The notes beneath the pieces were generated by a model that had not been told where the DNA came from, searched no databases, and was given only the letters and a program-made list of their open reading frames with translations. This document shows positions 8,550-16,323 of a stretch of 64,000 nucleotides of DNA, in pieces. The position numbers and the translations under genes are program-made. Every line of letters starts with the position of its first letter. Positions within the stretch are counted from its first letter, which is position 1. This stretch comes from Kitasatospora herbaricolor (GTDB lineage Bacteria; Actinomycetota; Actinomycetes; Streptomycetales; Streptomycetaceae): positions 7,773,501-7,837,500 of the forward strand of contig NZ_JAUSVA010000002.1 in assembly GCF_030813695.1 (NCBI RefSeq). Reading direction: 5' to 3'.

Positions 8550-9184
8550 CAGTGGCCGCCCGCCTGCTGCTGCTGGGTGTAGGTGTCGAAGCGCTGGTTG
8601 AGGGCGTCCGACATCGCCTTGGCCTTGGCCGCGTGCTCCTTGTTCCACTCCTCGTCGCCGACCTGGTCGAGCATGATGTTGTGCTCCAGCAGGTCCGCCT
8701 CCACGCCCTTCCAGGTGGCGGCGGAGTGCAGCGCCCCCTCCTCGAAGGACTTCGCCGAGTAGTCGGCGTCCCGGACCTGGGTGTACGGGTTGTCCGACAG
8801 GGTCTGACTCCAGGAACGGCCCTCGACCTGGTCCTGCGTCAGGTTGGGGTTGCCCATCGCGGCACTGACCGCGTCCTTCAGCGCACCGGAGACGTACTGC
8901 TCGTGGTCGTGGTAGATCCCGGCGGACAGGTCGAGCTTCTCGGCGATCTCGTTGCCCTGCTGGACCAGCCCGCGCACCATCACCCCCCAGCGTTCGCAGA
9001 ACTCGTCGAAGGCCGACTTGCAGCCGGGGGAGCCGATCTGCCCTCCGGTCAGTTCGAGATCGGTGAAGCCCCGGCCCACCACCGCGCCTTCGGCGATGCC
9101 GACCTTCTTCAGCTCGCCGATCGCGTCGTTGATGCCCTTGGCCGTCAGCTTCAGGGCCTCCGGATCGACCTGGAAGTCCGCCAT
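8549..9184 (-). CDS. WXG-like secretion partner
   Basis: 211 residues, mostly helical, with a CERWGVM motif near residue 66 at the place of the WXG turn. It resembles ESX/WXG100 partner proteins of type VII secretion loci but is about twice their length, with a charged C-terminal half ending in a Gln-rich tail. It probably pairs with the N-terminal helical domain of the toxin encoded next, as chaperone or co-substrate. Its ATG overlaps the stop of the SseB-like gene and its stop overlaps the toxin start, both as TGATG, giving a tight three-gene unit. No ESX ATPase or membrane component is in the window, so the secretion apparatus must lie elsewhere. Confidence 0.8.
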   Translation of the reverse strand: MADFQVDPEALKLTAKGINDAIGELKKVGIAEGAVVGRGFTDLELTGGQIGSPGCKSAFDEFCERWGVMVRGLVQQGNEIAEKLDLSAGIYHDHEQYVSGALKDAVSAAMGNPNLTQDQVEGRSWSQTLSDNPYTQVRDADYSAKSFEEGALHSAATWKGVEADLLEHNIMLDQVGDEEWNKEHAAKAKAMSDALNQRFDTYTQQQQAGGH

Positions 9185-9576
9185 CAGTTCTCCTCCCCGT
9201 CCAGCGCGACCGCGTCCGGCACGATCCCCCGTACCGGCGGGAACAGCATCGGCTGCGCGCTCCCCACGTCCAGTGCCACTCCGCAGGGGACGCCGACGGC
9301 GGGCACCGCGACGTCCAGCAGCCGCGAACCCCGGACCGTCAACCAGTCCAGCTCCGGGCCCCGGTGGCCGCGCGCCCGGGCGAACGCGACCAGCGCCGCC
9401 TCGGTGCTGAAGGCCCAGATCCAGCGGATCCCGCCCTCGTCCCCGGTCCACACCCGGCCGTCCGCGTCCCGCGGCACGAACACGACGCCGGAGCGGAACG
9501 CGGCCAGCACGATGCCGGGATCACCCGCCCCGGCGTGCAGCATGCGCACCTGGTGCGTCAGACCCGCGTTCACCAC
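9184..9576 (-). CDS. SseB-like N-terminal domain protein
   Basis: 130 residues. The sequence has the pattern of SseB N-terminal-like domains (VFVPRDADGRVWT, then WAFSTEAALVAFARARG), small cytosolic domains that often begin actinobacterial WXG/toxin cassettes and may act as chaperones. It starts with GTG at 9576 behind a G-rich ribosome site and is the first gene of the cassette. A palindromic TTCGAA core lies about 20 bases upstream. The 125-bp gap to the ADP-ribosylglycohydrolase gene presumably holds the cassette promoter; I see no consensus -35/-10 there. Family assignment is from memory of pattern and moderately sure. Confidence 0.72.
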   Translation of the reverse strand: MVNAGLTHQVRMLHAGAGDPGIVLAAFRSGVVFVPRDADGRVWTGDEGGIRWIWAFSTEAALVAFARARGHRGPELDWLTVRGSRLLDVAVPAVGVPCGVALDVGSAQPMLFPPVRGIVPDAVALDGEEN

Positions 9577-9701
9577 TCGCCCCCCGATGTTCTTTCGAAG
9601 GGAGAAGGTACTCGATCACCCGGCGGGGTCGCACCGGAGAACCCGCGGCCGGGCCGGGCGGTGCTGCCGCGGTCAGGACCCCGCGATCAGTGCTCCCGCG
9701 G

Positions 9702-10820
9702 TCAGTGCTCCCAGGGCCGTTGCTCGCCGGGGTGGACCTCGGCGGCGAAGTCGTCGGCGAGCGCGGCGATCACGGCCCGGCCCTCGATCTCCTTCAGCCA
9801 GTGCGCCGGGAGCAGTACGTCGCCGTAGTGGGCGCCCAGCAGGTTGCCGCAGATCGAGCCGGTGGAGTCGCTGTCGCCGGAGTGGTTGACGGCGGTCAGG
9901 AACGCCGACTCGATCGGGGTGCGGTTCTTCCAGCGGTCGGTGCGGGCCAGGGCCGCGTACACGGCGATGGCCAGGGCCTCCTCGGCGATCCAGCCGCCGC
10001 CGAGGCTCTCCACCGCCAGGGGGGAGGCCGGCCCGCCGCGGGCGAGGTCGACGGCCCTGCGCAGGGCGCCGGTGGTCTCCTCGTGGCCGGGGTAGCGGGC
10101 GAGAAGTTCCATGCTCCTGAGGACGGCTGACTCCAGCCCCTCCCCGGTCAGCAGGTGGCTGATCATCGCGGCGAAGGCGCCGGCCGCGTAGTAGCCGGTC
10201 GGGTGGCCGTGGGTGATCTGCGCGCAGCGGGCGGCGAGTTCGAAGGAGGCCGTCGGGCCCTCGTCGGTGAAACCGAAGGGGGCCGAGCGCATCACCGTGC
10301 CGCACCCCTTCGAGTCCGGGTTGACCGGCCCCGGCCTGCCGTCGATCGCGCTTCGCGCGTCCGGGACGTGGTTCTGGCGCAGGCCGGAGCGGCAGGCCAG
10401 CCCGGGCGCGCGCCGGGCGTACAGCCAGCGTTCCTCCCGCAGCCGGCCGCTCCGGTGCCGGAGGTCGTACCGGGGCGGCGGATCCTCGTGGTCCTGGGTC
10501 TCCTGCCAGCGCAGGTACGCCTGCTGCACCAGGACGACCTCCGCCCCGCCGATGCCCCTGGACATGGCCCGGGCGTAGCCGCGCAGCCGGCCCTCGGCGG
10601 TGAAGAGGGTCATCTGGGTGTCGTCGCTGATCCGGCCGGTCACGCCGTCGCGGTCGGGCACCAGCCCGGTGATGCCGGTCTCCCCGTACCGGGCCTCGAT
10701 CCCCGGCATGGCGAGCCCTTCGACCGGGAAGCCGAGGGCGTCCCCGATCGCCCCGCCGAGCAGGCAGCCGCGGACCCGGGCGCGGTAGGCCGTCAGCTGG
10801 TCCCAGGGCAGGTACTGCAC
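9702..10820 (-). CDS. ADP-ribosylglycohydrolase, canonical metal site
   Basis: 372 residues, full-length DraG/ARH family. The motifs GCLLGGAIGDALGF, Ser65-Asp66-Asp67 (SDDTQM) and Asp316-Ser-Asp318-Ser (GDSDSTGSI) are all intact, so it should hydrolyse ADP-ribosyl bonds. I chose GTG at 10820, not the ATG at 10826: the G-run ribosome site touches the ATG with no spacing but is six bases from the GTG, and the GTG start aligns exactly with the paralogue at 2457. It follows the ARPP-like gene by 69 bases as third gene of a minus-strand operon, and lies just upstream of the ADP-ribosyltransferase toxin cassette. Removing ADP-ribose placed by that toxin is an attractive but untested role. Confidence 0.92.
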   Translation of the reverse strand: MQYLPWDQLTAYRARVRGCLLGGAIGDALGFPVEGLAMPGIEARYGETGITGLVPDRDGVTGRISDDTQMTLFTAEGRLRGYARAMSRGIGGAEVVLVQQAYLRWQETQDHEDPPPRYDLRHRSGRLREERWLYARRAPGLACRSGLRQNHVPDARSAIDGRPGPVNPDSKGCGTVMRSAPFGFTDEGPTASFELAARCAQITHGHPTGYYAAGAFAAMISHLLTGEGLESAVLRSMELLARYPGHEETTGALRRAVDLARGGPASPLAVESLGGGWIAEEALAIAVYAALARTDRWKNRTPIESAFLTAVNHSGDSDSTGSICGNLLGAHYGDVLLPAHWLKEIEGRAVIAALADDFAAEVHPGEQRPWEH

Positions 10821-10889
10821 GGTCATCCCCCTTTGACGATCGATCAGTGGCCATGGTAGGCGGCAGCCCGGACGGGCCCGGCCGGGTGC

Positions 10890-12062
10890 TCAGCGCACCT
10901 CTGCCGCCCGGGCCTGCCGGCGGTAGCCGTCCAGGACGTCCTGGCGCAGCAGGGCGCCGAAGCCCGCCGACTCCAGTCGCAGGCCGAGCTGCGCCTCGTC
11001 GATGCCGAGGTCGGCCGCCGTCCGGGCCAGGTGCCAGTCGTGCCCGGCCAGCCGGTCGAGCAGGTGGCCGCGGCGGACCTGCTTCTCGGACAGCCGGAAG
11101 GTCTTCAGGTAGGCCGTCCGCCCGGCCTCGTCGGTGATGGTCTCGCCGATGTGGTTCTCCTCCCGCCGGCGGAAGCCGGGCAGGAAGCGGCTGAGCGTGA
11201 AGGGGCCGAGCCGGCGGACGGTGCGGAAGGTGTAGGCCGGGCCGAGCAGGCCGGCCGCCATGGTGGAGTCGTGGAACCCGGCCCACTCCTCCTCCTGGCC
11301 CCGGGCCGCCGCCCGCAGGTCGGCGACCGAGCGGATGCCGGTGCCCGCGATCCGGGCGCGGAAGTCGGGCAGCGGCGGCATCAGGGTGGCGTAGTGGTGG
11401 ACCTGTTCGCCGTAGAGGTCCTGGACGAGGGTGGGGTGCAGGGCCCGGTAGTCCTCGGGGTGCGGGACGGCGAAGGCCGCGGCCAGCGCGTCCCCTAGGT
11501 ACAGCAGCAGGCCGCACTGCCCGGGGTGGATCTCGAACAGCCGTAGCGCGTCCCCCAGGCCGCGGACCCGCGCGCCCGTCCAGGCCTCCTCGGCGCGGGG
11601 GGAGAGGCCCTGCCGGACGGCCCGCTGCGACCATTCCTCCCAGAGCACCGACGGGCCGCCGAAGTGCAGGCTGAGGTACCCCTCCAGGGCGAGGTGCTGG
11701 GGCAGGAAGCGCACCCGGGCGCGGCCCTCGCGCTTGGCGAGCCGGTGGTGGAACCGCAGCGGGACGCTCGTGGGCGGCCGTTCGGCCGGGCCGCCGTCGG
11801 TGAGGTGGGTCCCGTAGGTGGCCACCGGGGTGCCGTCGCCGGTCCGGTCGGCGACGAAGGCGTGCGGGAGGTAGGAGTGGTAGGTGGTGCGCGGGTCGAC
11901 CTGGACGACGCCGTGCTCCTCGCCCAGCGCGCGCCGGTGCAGGCGCAGGCCGGCGACCGGCTGGTCCCGCAGCAGCGGGACCAGCCGGACGGCGCCCCAG
12001 AGCTGGGAGGGCCCGGTCCGCAGGCCGGTGAGGTCCAGCGCGGTCGTCACCTGGGGGTTCAT
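10890..12062 (-). CDS. ARPP-like protein (ARG-associated)
   Basis: A 390-residue soluble protein with no signal or membrane segment. It looks like the ARPP proteins, named from memory for association with ADP-ribosylglycohydrolase and rhodanese-phosphatase genes; biochemical function is unknown. Recognisable features are a central HEPRT-like charged region, a Trp/Gly-rich stretch around 280-315, and a C-terminal helical segment (about 340-375, HDWHLARTAADLGI) that resembles a Fis-type helix-turn-helix. Its ATG overlaps the vWA gene's stop by four bases (ATGA), so the two are translationally coupled, and an ADP-ribosylglycohydrolase gene follows. The family assignment is tentative; the tight operon with vWA and ARG genes is directly visible. 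Confidence 0.75.
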   Translation of the reverse strand: MNPQVTTALDLTGLRTGPSQLWGAVRLVPLLRDQPVAGLRLHRRALGEEHGVVQVDPRTTYHSYLPHAFVADRTGDGTPVATYGTHLTDGGPAERPPTSVPLRFHHRLAKREGRARVRFLPQHLALEGYLSLHFGGPSVLWEEWSQRAVRQGLSPRAEEAWTGARVRGLGDALRLFEIHPGQCGLLLYLGDALAAAFAVPHPEDYRALHPTLVQDLYGEQVHHYATLMPPLPDFRARIAGTGIRSVADLRAAARGQEEEWAGFHDSTMAAGLLGPAYTFRTVRRLGPFTLSRFLPGFRRREENHIGETITDEAGRTAYLKTFRLSEKQVRRGHLLDRLAGHDWHLARTAADLGIDEAQLGLRLESAGFGALLRQDVLDGYRRQARAAEVR

Positions 12063-13591
12063 CGGGCGTCCTCGGGGACGGGCCGGGGGAGCGGCTCCTG
12101 GGCGGGTGCGGGTGCGGGTGCGGGTGCGGGTGCGGGGGTGGGGACGGTCGGGCCGGCGGGCGGGGCCGCGTCCAGGAAGGCGCGGGTCCGCTCGTCCAGG
12201 TAGGCGGTCAGCTCGGGCAGGCCGGTGCGCCCCTCGGCGAAGCGGGCCAGCCCGACCAGGGTGGGCAGGTCCTCCGCGTCGCGCAGGCCGGCCGTGGGCA
12301 CGGTCGGGGCCAGCCGGCGGACGTCGAAGTCATCGGCGTCGTAGACCGGGTTCAGGTGGACGATGCTGGTCCGGCCCGCGGGGTCGAGCCGGGTGCGCCA
12401 GATCCGCAGCACTTCGGCGGCGAGGCCCGGCGGCGCGTTGTCCCAGCCGTCGGAGACGATCAGCAGGCGGTCGGGCGCGGTGTCCAGCGCGTCCACGATC
12501 CGCAGACCGAGCGGGGTCGGCCCGAGCGGGTGGACGAGCAGGACGTCGGTGCGGCCGGAGGTCCACAGCGGGGTGTACTCGGCGGCGAGCGCCTCCAGCA
12601 GGAAGTGGCAGGCCAGCGCGGCCGTCAGCGGGCGGCGGCGCTTCTGGCCGGAGCCGGTGGCGGAGAAGCTGTCGTCCAGCACGGCGGCGACCCGCCCCCA
12701 GCTGCCCCGGTGGGGGCCGGCGGCCCGCCGGGCGGCGGTGCGCAGGGCCTCGGTGAGTTCGGTCCGGCGCCGCACCCGGTCGGCCGTCGCCAGGCCGAGG
12801 ACGTAGCCGGCGAGCCGGGTCAGCGGCATCCGGCCGAGGTCGGCCCGGACGGCCTCGGCCCCGTGCCGCCGGCCGGACTCCTGGAGGCGCAGCTGCTCCC
12901 GCCGGGTCATCCGCGGCGCGATCTTCTCCAGGTAGGCGCCGCGGGTGATGCCGTGCTTGGCGGCGAAGCCCTCGGCGACGCTGTGGGGCAGTTCGTAGAG
13001 GGCGGACTGCTGGTAGTGGGCGCGGCGCCAGCTGTCCAGCAGCGGGGTCGCGAACGCGCGCTGCCGGGCCGGCCGGAACAGGAAGTCGCCGAGCTCCTCG
13101 CCGGGCGGGGCGAGGTGGGTGTGCCGCAGGGCGAGCTTGAGCCCGGCGCGGTACTTGACCGCGTCCAGGGCGGGGTCGGGCCGGGCGGCGAGCCAGTCGC
13201 GGAGGATCGCCCGGGTGCGCCGGTTGTTGACCTTGGCCCGGCGCAGGTCGCGGATCAGCCGGTAGACCCGCTGCGGCGGGAGCAGGGCGAGCCGGCGCGC
13301 GATCAGTCGGCCCTCCGAGCGGCGCTGCGCGGCGGTGGCCTCGCCGGCGGTGGCCAGCAGGCCCCGGACGATCAGGGCGGCGTTGTGGTCGTTGACGTCC
13401 AGGGCGAGCACCGCCGCGTACAGGTCGCGGTAGTTGCCGAGGATGTAGGAGTGCAGGAAGTCCAGCGAGAGGCGCTGCTCGCCGGCCTCGGAGTGGAATT
13501 CGCGCTGCCCGGTCGCGGTGATCGCGGCGTTCACGAAGAGCAGGACGTCGTCGGCGGCGACGAGGTCGCCGAAGGATTCCTCGGTGGCCAT
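12059..13591 (-). CDS. TROVE/Ro60-like helical protein with vWA domain
   Basis: 510 residues. The N-terminal 295 are all-alpha, Arg-rich and repeat-like, as in TROVE/HEAT-type RNA-binding domains. From about 300 a von Willebrand A domain begins, with MIDAS residues Asp306-x-Ser308-x-Ser310, Thr359 and Asp381 (SDGWDN). This helical-plus-vWA order is that of Ro60, which binds Y RNAs and misfolded RNA; the TROVE match is structural impression, the vWA is clear. The tail (about 480-505) is a Pro-Ala repeat encoded by tandem GGTGCG units. ATG at 13591 is used because it has a GGGGGA ribosome site and opens into conserved-looking sequence; 52 extra upstream codons are Arg/Gly shadow. It is the first gene of a vWA, ARPP-like, ADP-ribosylglycohydrolase operon. 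Confidence 0.82.
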   Translation of the reverse strand: MATEESFGDLVAADDVLLFVNAAITATGQREFHSEAGEQRLSLDFLHSYILGNYRDLYAAVLALDVNDHNAALIVRGLLATAGEATAAQRRSEGRLIARRLALLPPQRVYRLIRDLRRAKVNNRRTRAILRDWLAARPDPALDAVKYRAGLKLALRHTHLAPPGEELGDFLFRPARQRAFATPLLDSWRRAHYQQSALYELPHSVAEGFAAKHGITRGAYLEKIAPRMTRREQLRLQESGRRHGAEAVRADLGRMPLTRLAGYVLGLATADRVRRRTELTEALRTAARRAAGPHRGSWGRVAAVLDDSFSATGSGQKRRRPLTAALACHFLLEALAAEYTPLWTSGRTDVLLVHPLGPTPLGLRIVDALDTAPDRLLIVSDGWDNAPPGLAAEVLRIWRTRLDPAGRTSIVHLNPVYDADDFDVRRLAPTVPTAGLRDAEDLPTLVGLARFAEGRTGLPELTAYLDERTRAFLDAAPPAGPTVPTPAPAPAPAPAPAQEPLPRPVPEDAR

Positions 13592-13958
13592 CGGTGACCG
13601 TCCCCCTGTTTCGGTGCGGAGGCCGGCCGGGGAATGGGGGCGCGAACTGCGAACTATTGCGTTGCAAGGCATATTCCGGAAGTCGCGCCGGAGTCCCGCG
13701 GCCGGCCCGGCGACCCTAGCAGAGGGCCTGACCTGGCGTCCGGCCATTTTCGGGGCATGCCATTCGTAGGTTCCTCCAATGCGGAACGGCGGCGCCGGGC
13801 GGGGGCTTGTGCGGATCTTCAGGAATGACGTGTGAACTGGCGTTCGTACGGGGTATCGGCAACTATTGACGGTTGGGTGCGGGGCGCCCGAGTGCGCTCG
13901 GCCGGCCGGCCCTTACCGCACCCGAGGTGTACCCTCCCAAAGCCAGAGAGCCTTCTTC
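13592..13958. other. Divergent intergenic region, 367 bp
   Basis: This is the promoter region of the vWA operon (minus) and guaB1 (plus). It is relatively AT-richer than its surroundings at 13640-13690 and holds a tandem 7-mer (GCGAACT at 13642-13655) followed by ATTGCGTTGCAA. For guaB1 a TTGACG hexamer at 13866-13871 with a poor -10 (CGAGTG) 17 bases later is the best candidate. The octamer AACTATTG occurs once in each half. No gene is visible here. Confidence 0.45.
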
Positions 13959-15422
13959 ATGCGCTTCTTGAACCCCCAGACCGGCAGCTACGACGACCGC
14001 AATTCGGTGCCGTACGACCTCACGTACGACGACGTGTTCATGGTCCCCAGCCGCTCCGCCGTGGGCTCCCGGCAGGGTGTCGACCTGTCCTCGAACGACG
14101 GGACGGGCACCACCATCCCGCTGGTCGTCGCCAACATGACCGCCATCGCCGGGCGCCGGATGGCCGAGACGGTGGCCCGCCGCGGCGGGCTGGTCGCGAT
14201 CCCGCAGGACATCCCGACCGAGGTCATCGCCGACGTCATCGGCTGGGTCAAGCAGCGCCACCTGGTGCACGACACCGCGATCACCCTGGAGCCCGGCGCG
14301 ACCGTGGCCGACGCGCTCTCCCTGTTGCCCAAGCGCGCCCACAACGCGCTGGTCGTGGTCGAGGACGGCAAGCCGGTCGGCGTGGTCACCGACTCCGACT
14401 GCCACGGCGTGGACCGCTTCACCAGCCTGAGCGAGGTCATGTCCCGTGATCTGCTGCTGCTGGAGGACGGCATCGACCCCCGCGCCGCGTTCGAGAAGCT
14501 CAACGAGGGCCACCGCAAGCTCGCCCCCGTGGTCGACGCGGACGGCCGCCTGGTCGGCATCCTGACCCGCAAGAACGCCCTGCGCGCCACCCTCTACACC
14601 CCGGCCGTGGACGCCGCCGGCAGGCTCCGGGTGGCCGCCACCGTCGGTATCAACGGCGATGTCGCGGGCAAGGCCAAGGCCCTGATCGAGGCCGGCGCCG
14701 ACGTGCTGATCGTCGACACCGCGCACGGCCACCAGGAGTCGATGATCAGCGCGCTGCGCGCGGTCCGCGGGCTGGACCCGCAGATCCCGATCGTGGCCGG
14801 CAACGTGGTCTCCGCCGCGGGCGTCCGCGACCTGGTGGAGGCCGGCGCGGACATCCTCAAGGTCGGTGTCGGCCCCGGCGCCATGTGCACCACCCGGATG
14901 ATGACCGGCGTGGGCCGGCCGCAGTTCTCCGCCGTGCTGGAGTGCGCCGCCGAGGCCCGCCGCCTGGGCAAGCACGTCTGGGCGGACGGCGGTGTCCGCC
15001 ACCCGCGTGACGTGGCGATGGCGCTGGCCGCCGGCGCCTCCAACGTGATGGTCGGTTCCTGGTTCGCCGGTACCTACGAGTCGCCCGGCGACCTGCAGAC
15101 CACCGCGGACGGCCGCCAGTACAAGGAGAGCTTCGGGATGGCCTCGGCGCGCGCCGTGCGCAACCGGACCTCGGAGGAGTCGGCCTACGACCGCGCCCGC
15201 AAGGCGCTCTTCGAGGAGGGCATCTCCACCTCGCGGATGTTCCTCGACCCGGCCCGTCCGGGCGTCGAGGACCTGATCGACTCGATCGTCGCGGGCGTGC
15301 GCAGCTCCTGCACCTACGCGGGCGCCAACAGCCTGGAGGAGTTCCACCAGAAGGCCGTGGTCGGCATCCAGAGCGCGGCCGGCTACGCCGAGGGCAAGCC
15401 GCTGCACTCCAGCTGGGCCTGA
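13959..15422 (+). CDS. guaB1: GuaB1-family IMP dehydrogenase/GMP reductase
   Basis: 487 residues, the length of the actinobacterial GuaB1 group. It has an (alpha/beta)8 barrel with the catalytic Cys310 loop (GPGAMCTTRMMTG), and two CBS motifs inserted around residues 105-210. Family knowledge: mycobacterial GuaB1 is reported to act as a GMP reductase rather than IMP dehydrogenase, so this gene may serve purine salvage (GMP to IMP) with CBS-bound nucleotide control. The ATG at 13959 is chosen because MRFLNPQTG opens the family; 31 upstream codons lack similarity. The ribosome site is weak (AGAGAG, 10 bases away). A strong terminator follows. It is a single-gene unit, divergent from the vWA operon and not functionally tied to it. 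Confidence 0.92.
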   Translation: MRFLNPQTGSYDDRNSVPYDLTYDDVFMVPSRSAVGSRQGVDLSSNDGTGTTIPLVVANMTAIAGRRMAETVARRGGLVAIPQDIPTEVIADVIGWVKQRHLVHDTAITLEPGATVADALSLLPKRAHNALVVVEDGKPVGVVTDSDCHGVDRFTSLSEVMSRDLLLLEDGIDPRAAFEKLNEGHRKLAPVVDADGRLVGILTRKNALRATLYTPAVDAAGRLRVAATVGINGDVAGKAKALIEAGADVLIVDTAHGHQESMISALRAVRGLDPQIPIVAGNVVSAAGVRDLVEAGADILKVGVGPGAMCTTRMMTGVGRPQFSAVLECAAEARRLGKHVWADGGVRHPRDVAMALAAGASNVMVGSWFAGTYESPGDLQTTADGRQYKESFGMASARAVRNRTSEESAYDRARKALFEEGISTSRMFLDPARPGVEDLIDSIVAGVRSSCTYAGANSLEEFHQKAVVGIQSAAGYAEGKPLHSSWA

Positions 15423-15432
15423 TCCTCCGCGA

Positions 15433-15472
15433 CCGGACGGCCCGGCCCCCGGCAGGCGGACGGGCCGTCCGG
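15433..15472. terminator. Terminator after guaB1
   Basis: A perfect 12-bp inverted repeat (CCGGACGGCCCG and its complement) with a 16-base loop begins 11 bases after the guaB1 stop. It may also serve the convergent DUF5995 gene ending at 15487. Confidence 0.7.
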
Positions 15473-15486
15473 GGCGGGCGGAACGT

Positions 15487-16215
15487 TCAACCGGCCGGCC
15501 GGCTCCCCACGGCGGGGGGCCGGCCGGCCCGCGTCCGCCCGTCGAGCGGGGTGAGCAGCGCCCGGCAGACCATCCCCACCGAGCCGTCCAGCGCGGAGCT
15601 CACCGCCGCGTAGGCGAACGGCACCGGCCGCAGCTCCCAGAGCGCCAGCACGCTCGCCCAGGCGGCCTCGCGGGCCCGGTCGATGCTCCAGACGCCGATC
15701 ACGTGCAGCAGCGGGTCGGCGAGCGGCAGCTCGTCCGGGCCGGGCAGCAGCGAGTCCCGGACCTCGTCCTCCACCTGCGCCAGCAGGTCGTTGATCCGCC
15801 GGTAGTCGGCGGCCAGCTCGGCCGGCCGGCGGCCGAGCGCGCGGCAGGTGTCCAGGACGGCGAGCGGGAGGTCGTGCTCGATGTGGGCGTTCATCCCGGC
15901 CAACGCGAACTGCAGCGGGTGGATCCCCGGGTGCCCGCGCAGCTCGAAGAGCGGCCGCCAGCAGGCGGGCGGGCGGGTACCGGCGGCGGCCGCGTCGACC
16001 GCCCGCAGGTAGCGGCCGGCGAACAGGGCGTCGAGGGCGGCCATGGCCGCCGGGTCCTCGAAGTACCCGGCCGTCAGGCGGTCGCGGACCAGCTCGGTGA
16101 CGGTCAGGTACATGCGGTTGAAGACGGCGACGCCGTCCGTGGCGGGGAGCACGTCCCGCAGGGCCCGCATCCGGTCGACGGCCTGGTCGACCGTCAGGGA
16201 GTCACTGATCGTCAC
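15487..16215 (-). CDS. DUF5995 family protein
   Basis: 242 residues, soluble and mainly helical, with no signal peptide. The core (FNRMYLTVTELVRD, then FAGRYLRAVDAA, GMNAHIEHDLPLAVLDTC) matches my memory of the DUF5995 family of actinobacteria. The conserved N-AHI-HDL segment (His-Asp) could be a metal or active site, but no function is known. The start is GTG at 16215, eight bases from a GAGAGGA ribosome site. It is a single gene, convergent with guaB1. Confidence 0.75.
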   Translation of the reverse strand: MTISDSLTVDQAVDRMRALRDVLPATDGVAVFNRMYLTVTELVRDRLTAGYFEDPAAMAALDALFAGRYLRAVDAAAAGTRPPACWRPLFELRGHPGIHPLQFALAGMNAHIEHDLPLAVLDTCRALGRRPAELAADYRRINDLLAQVEDEVRDSLLPGPDELPLADPLLHVIGVWSIDRAREAAWASVLALWELRPVPFAYAAVSSALDGSVGMVCRALLTPLDGRTRAGRPPAVGSRPAG

Positions 16216-16323
16216 GGCGGGCGTCCTCTCACGGCGGACCGGGCGGATCGTCCGATGATAGGCCGCAGGGCGGCGGTGGCGGCCCCGCCGCGCGGAATCC
16301 GCCCCCGGGCGAGGGCGGGCGGC

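Noticed and set aside
4689..8582. 1297-codon plus-strand frame over the toxin cassette
   Set aside because: Low-complexity Gly/Arg/Val shadow of the minus-strand toxin and NTPase genes; no domain, no ribosome site.
12100..12140. GGTGCG tandem repeat considered as a CRISPR-like or regulatory repeat
   Set aside because: It is in frame and encodes the Pro-Ala tail of the vWA protein; no spacers.
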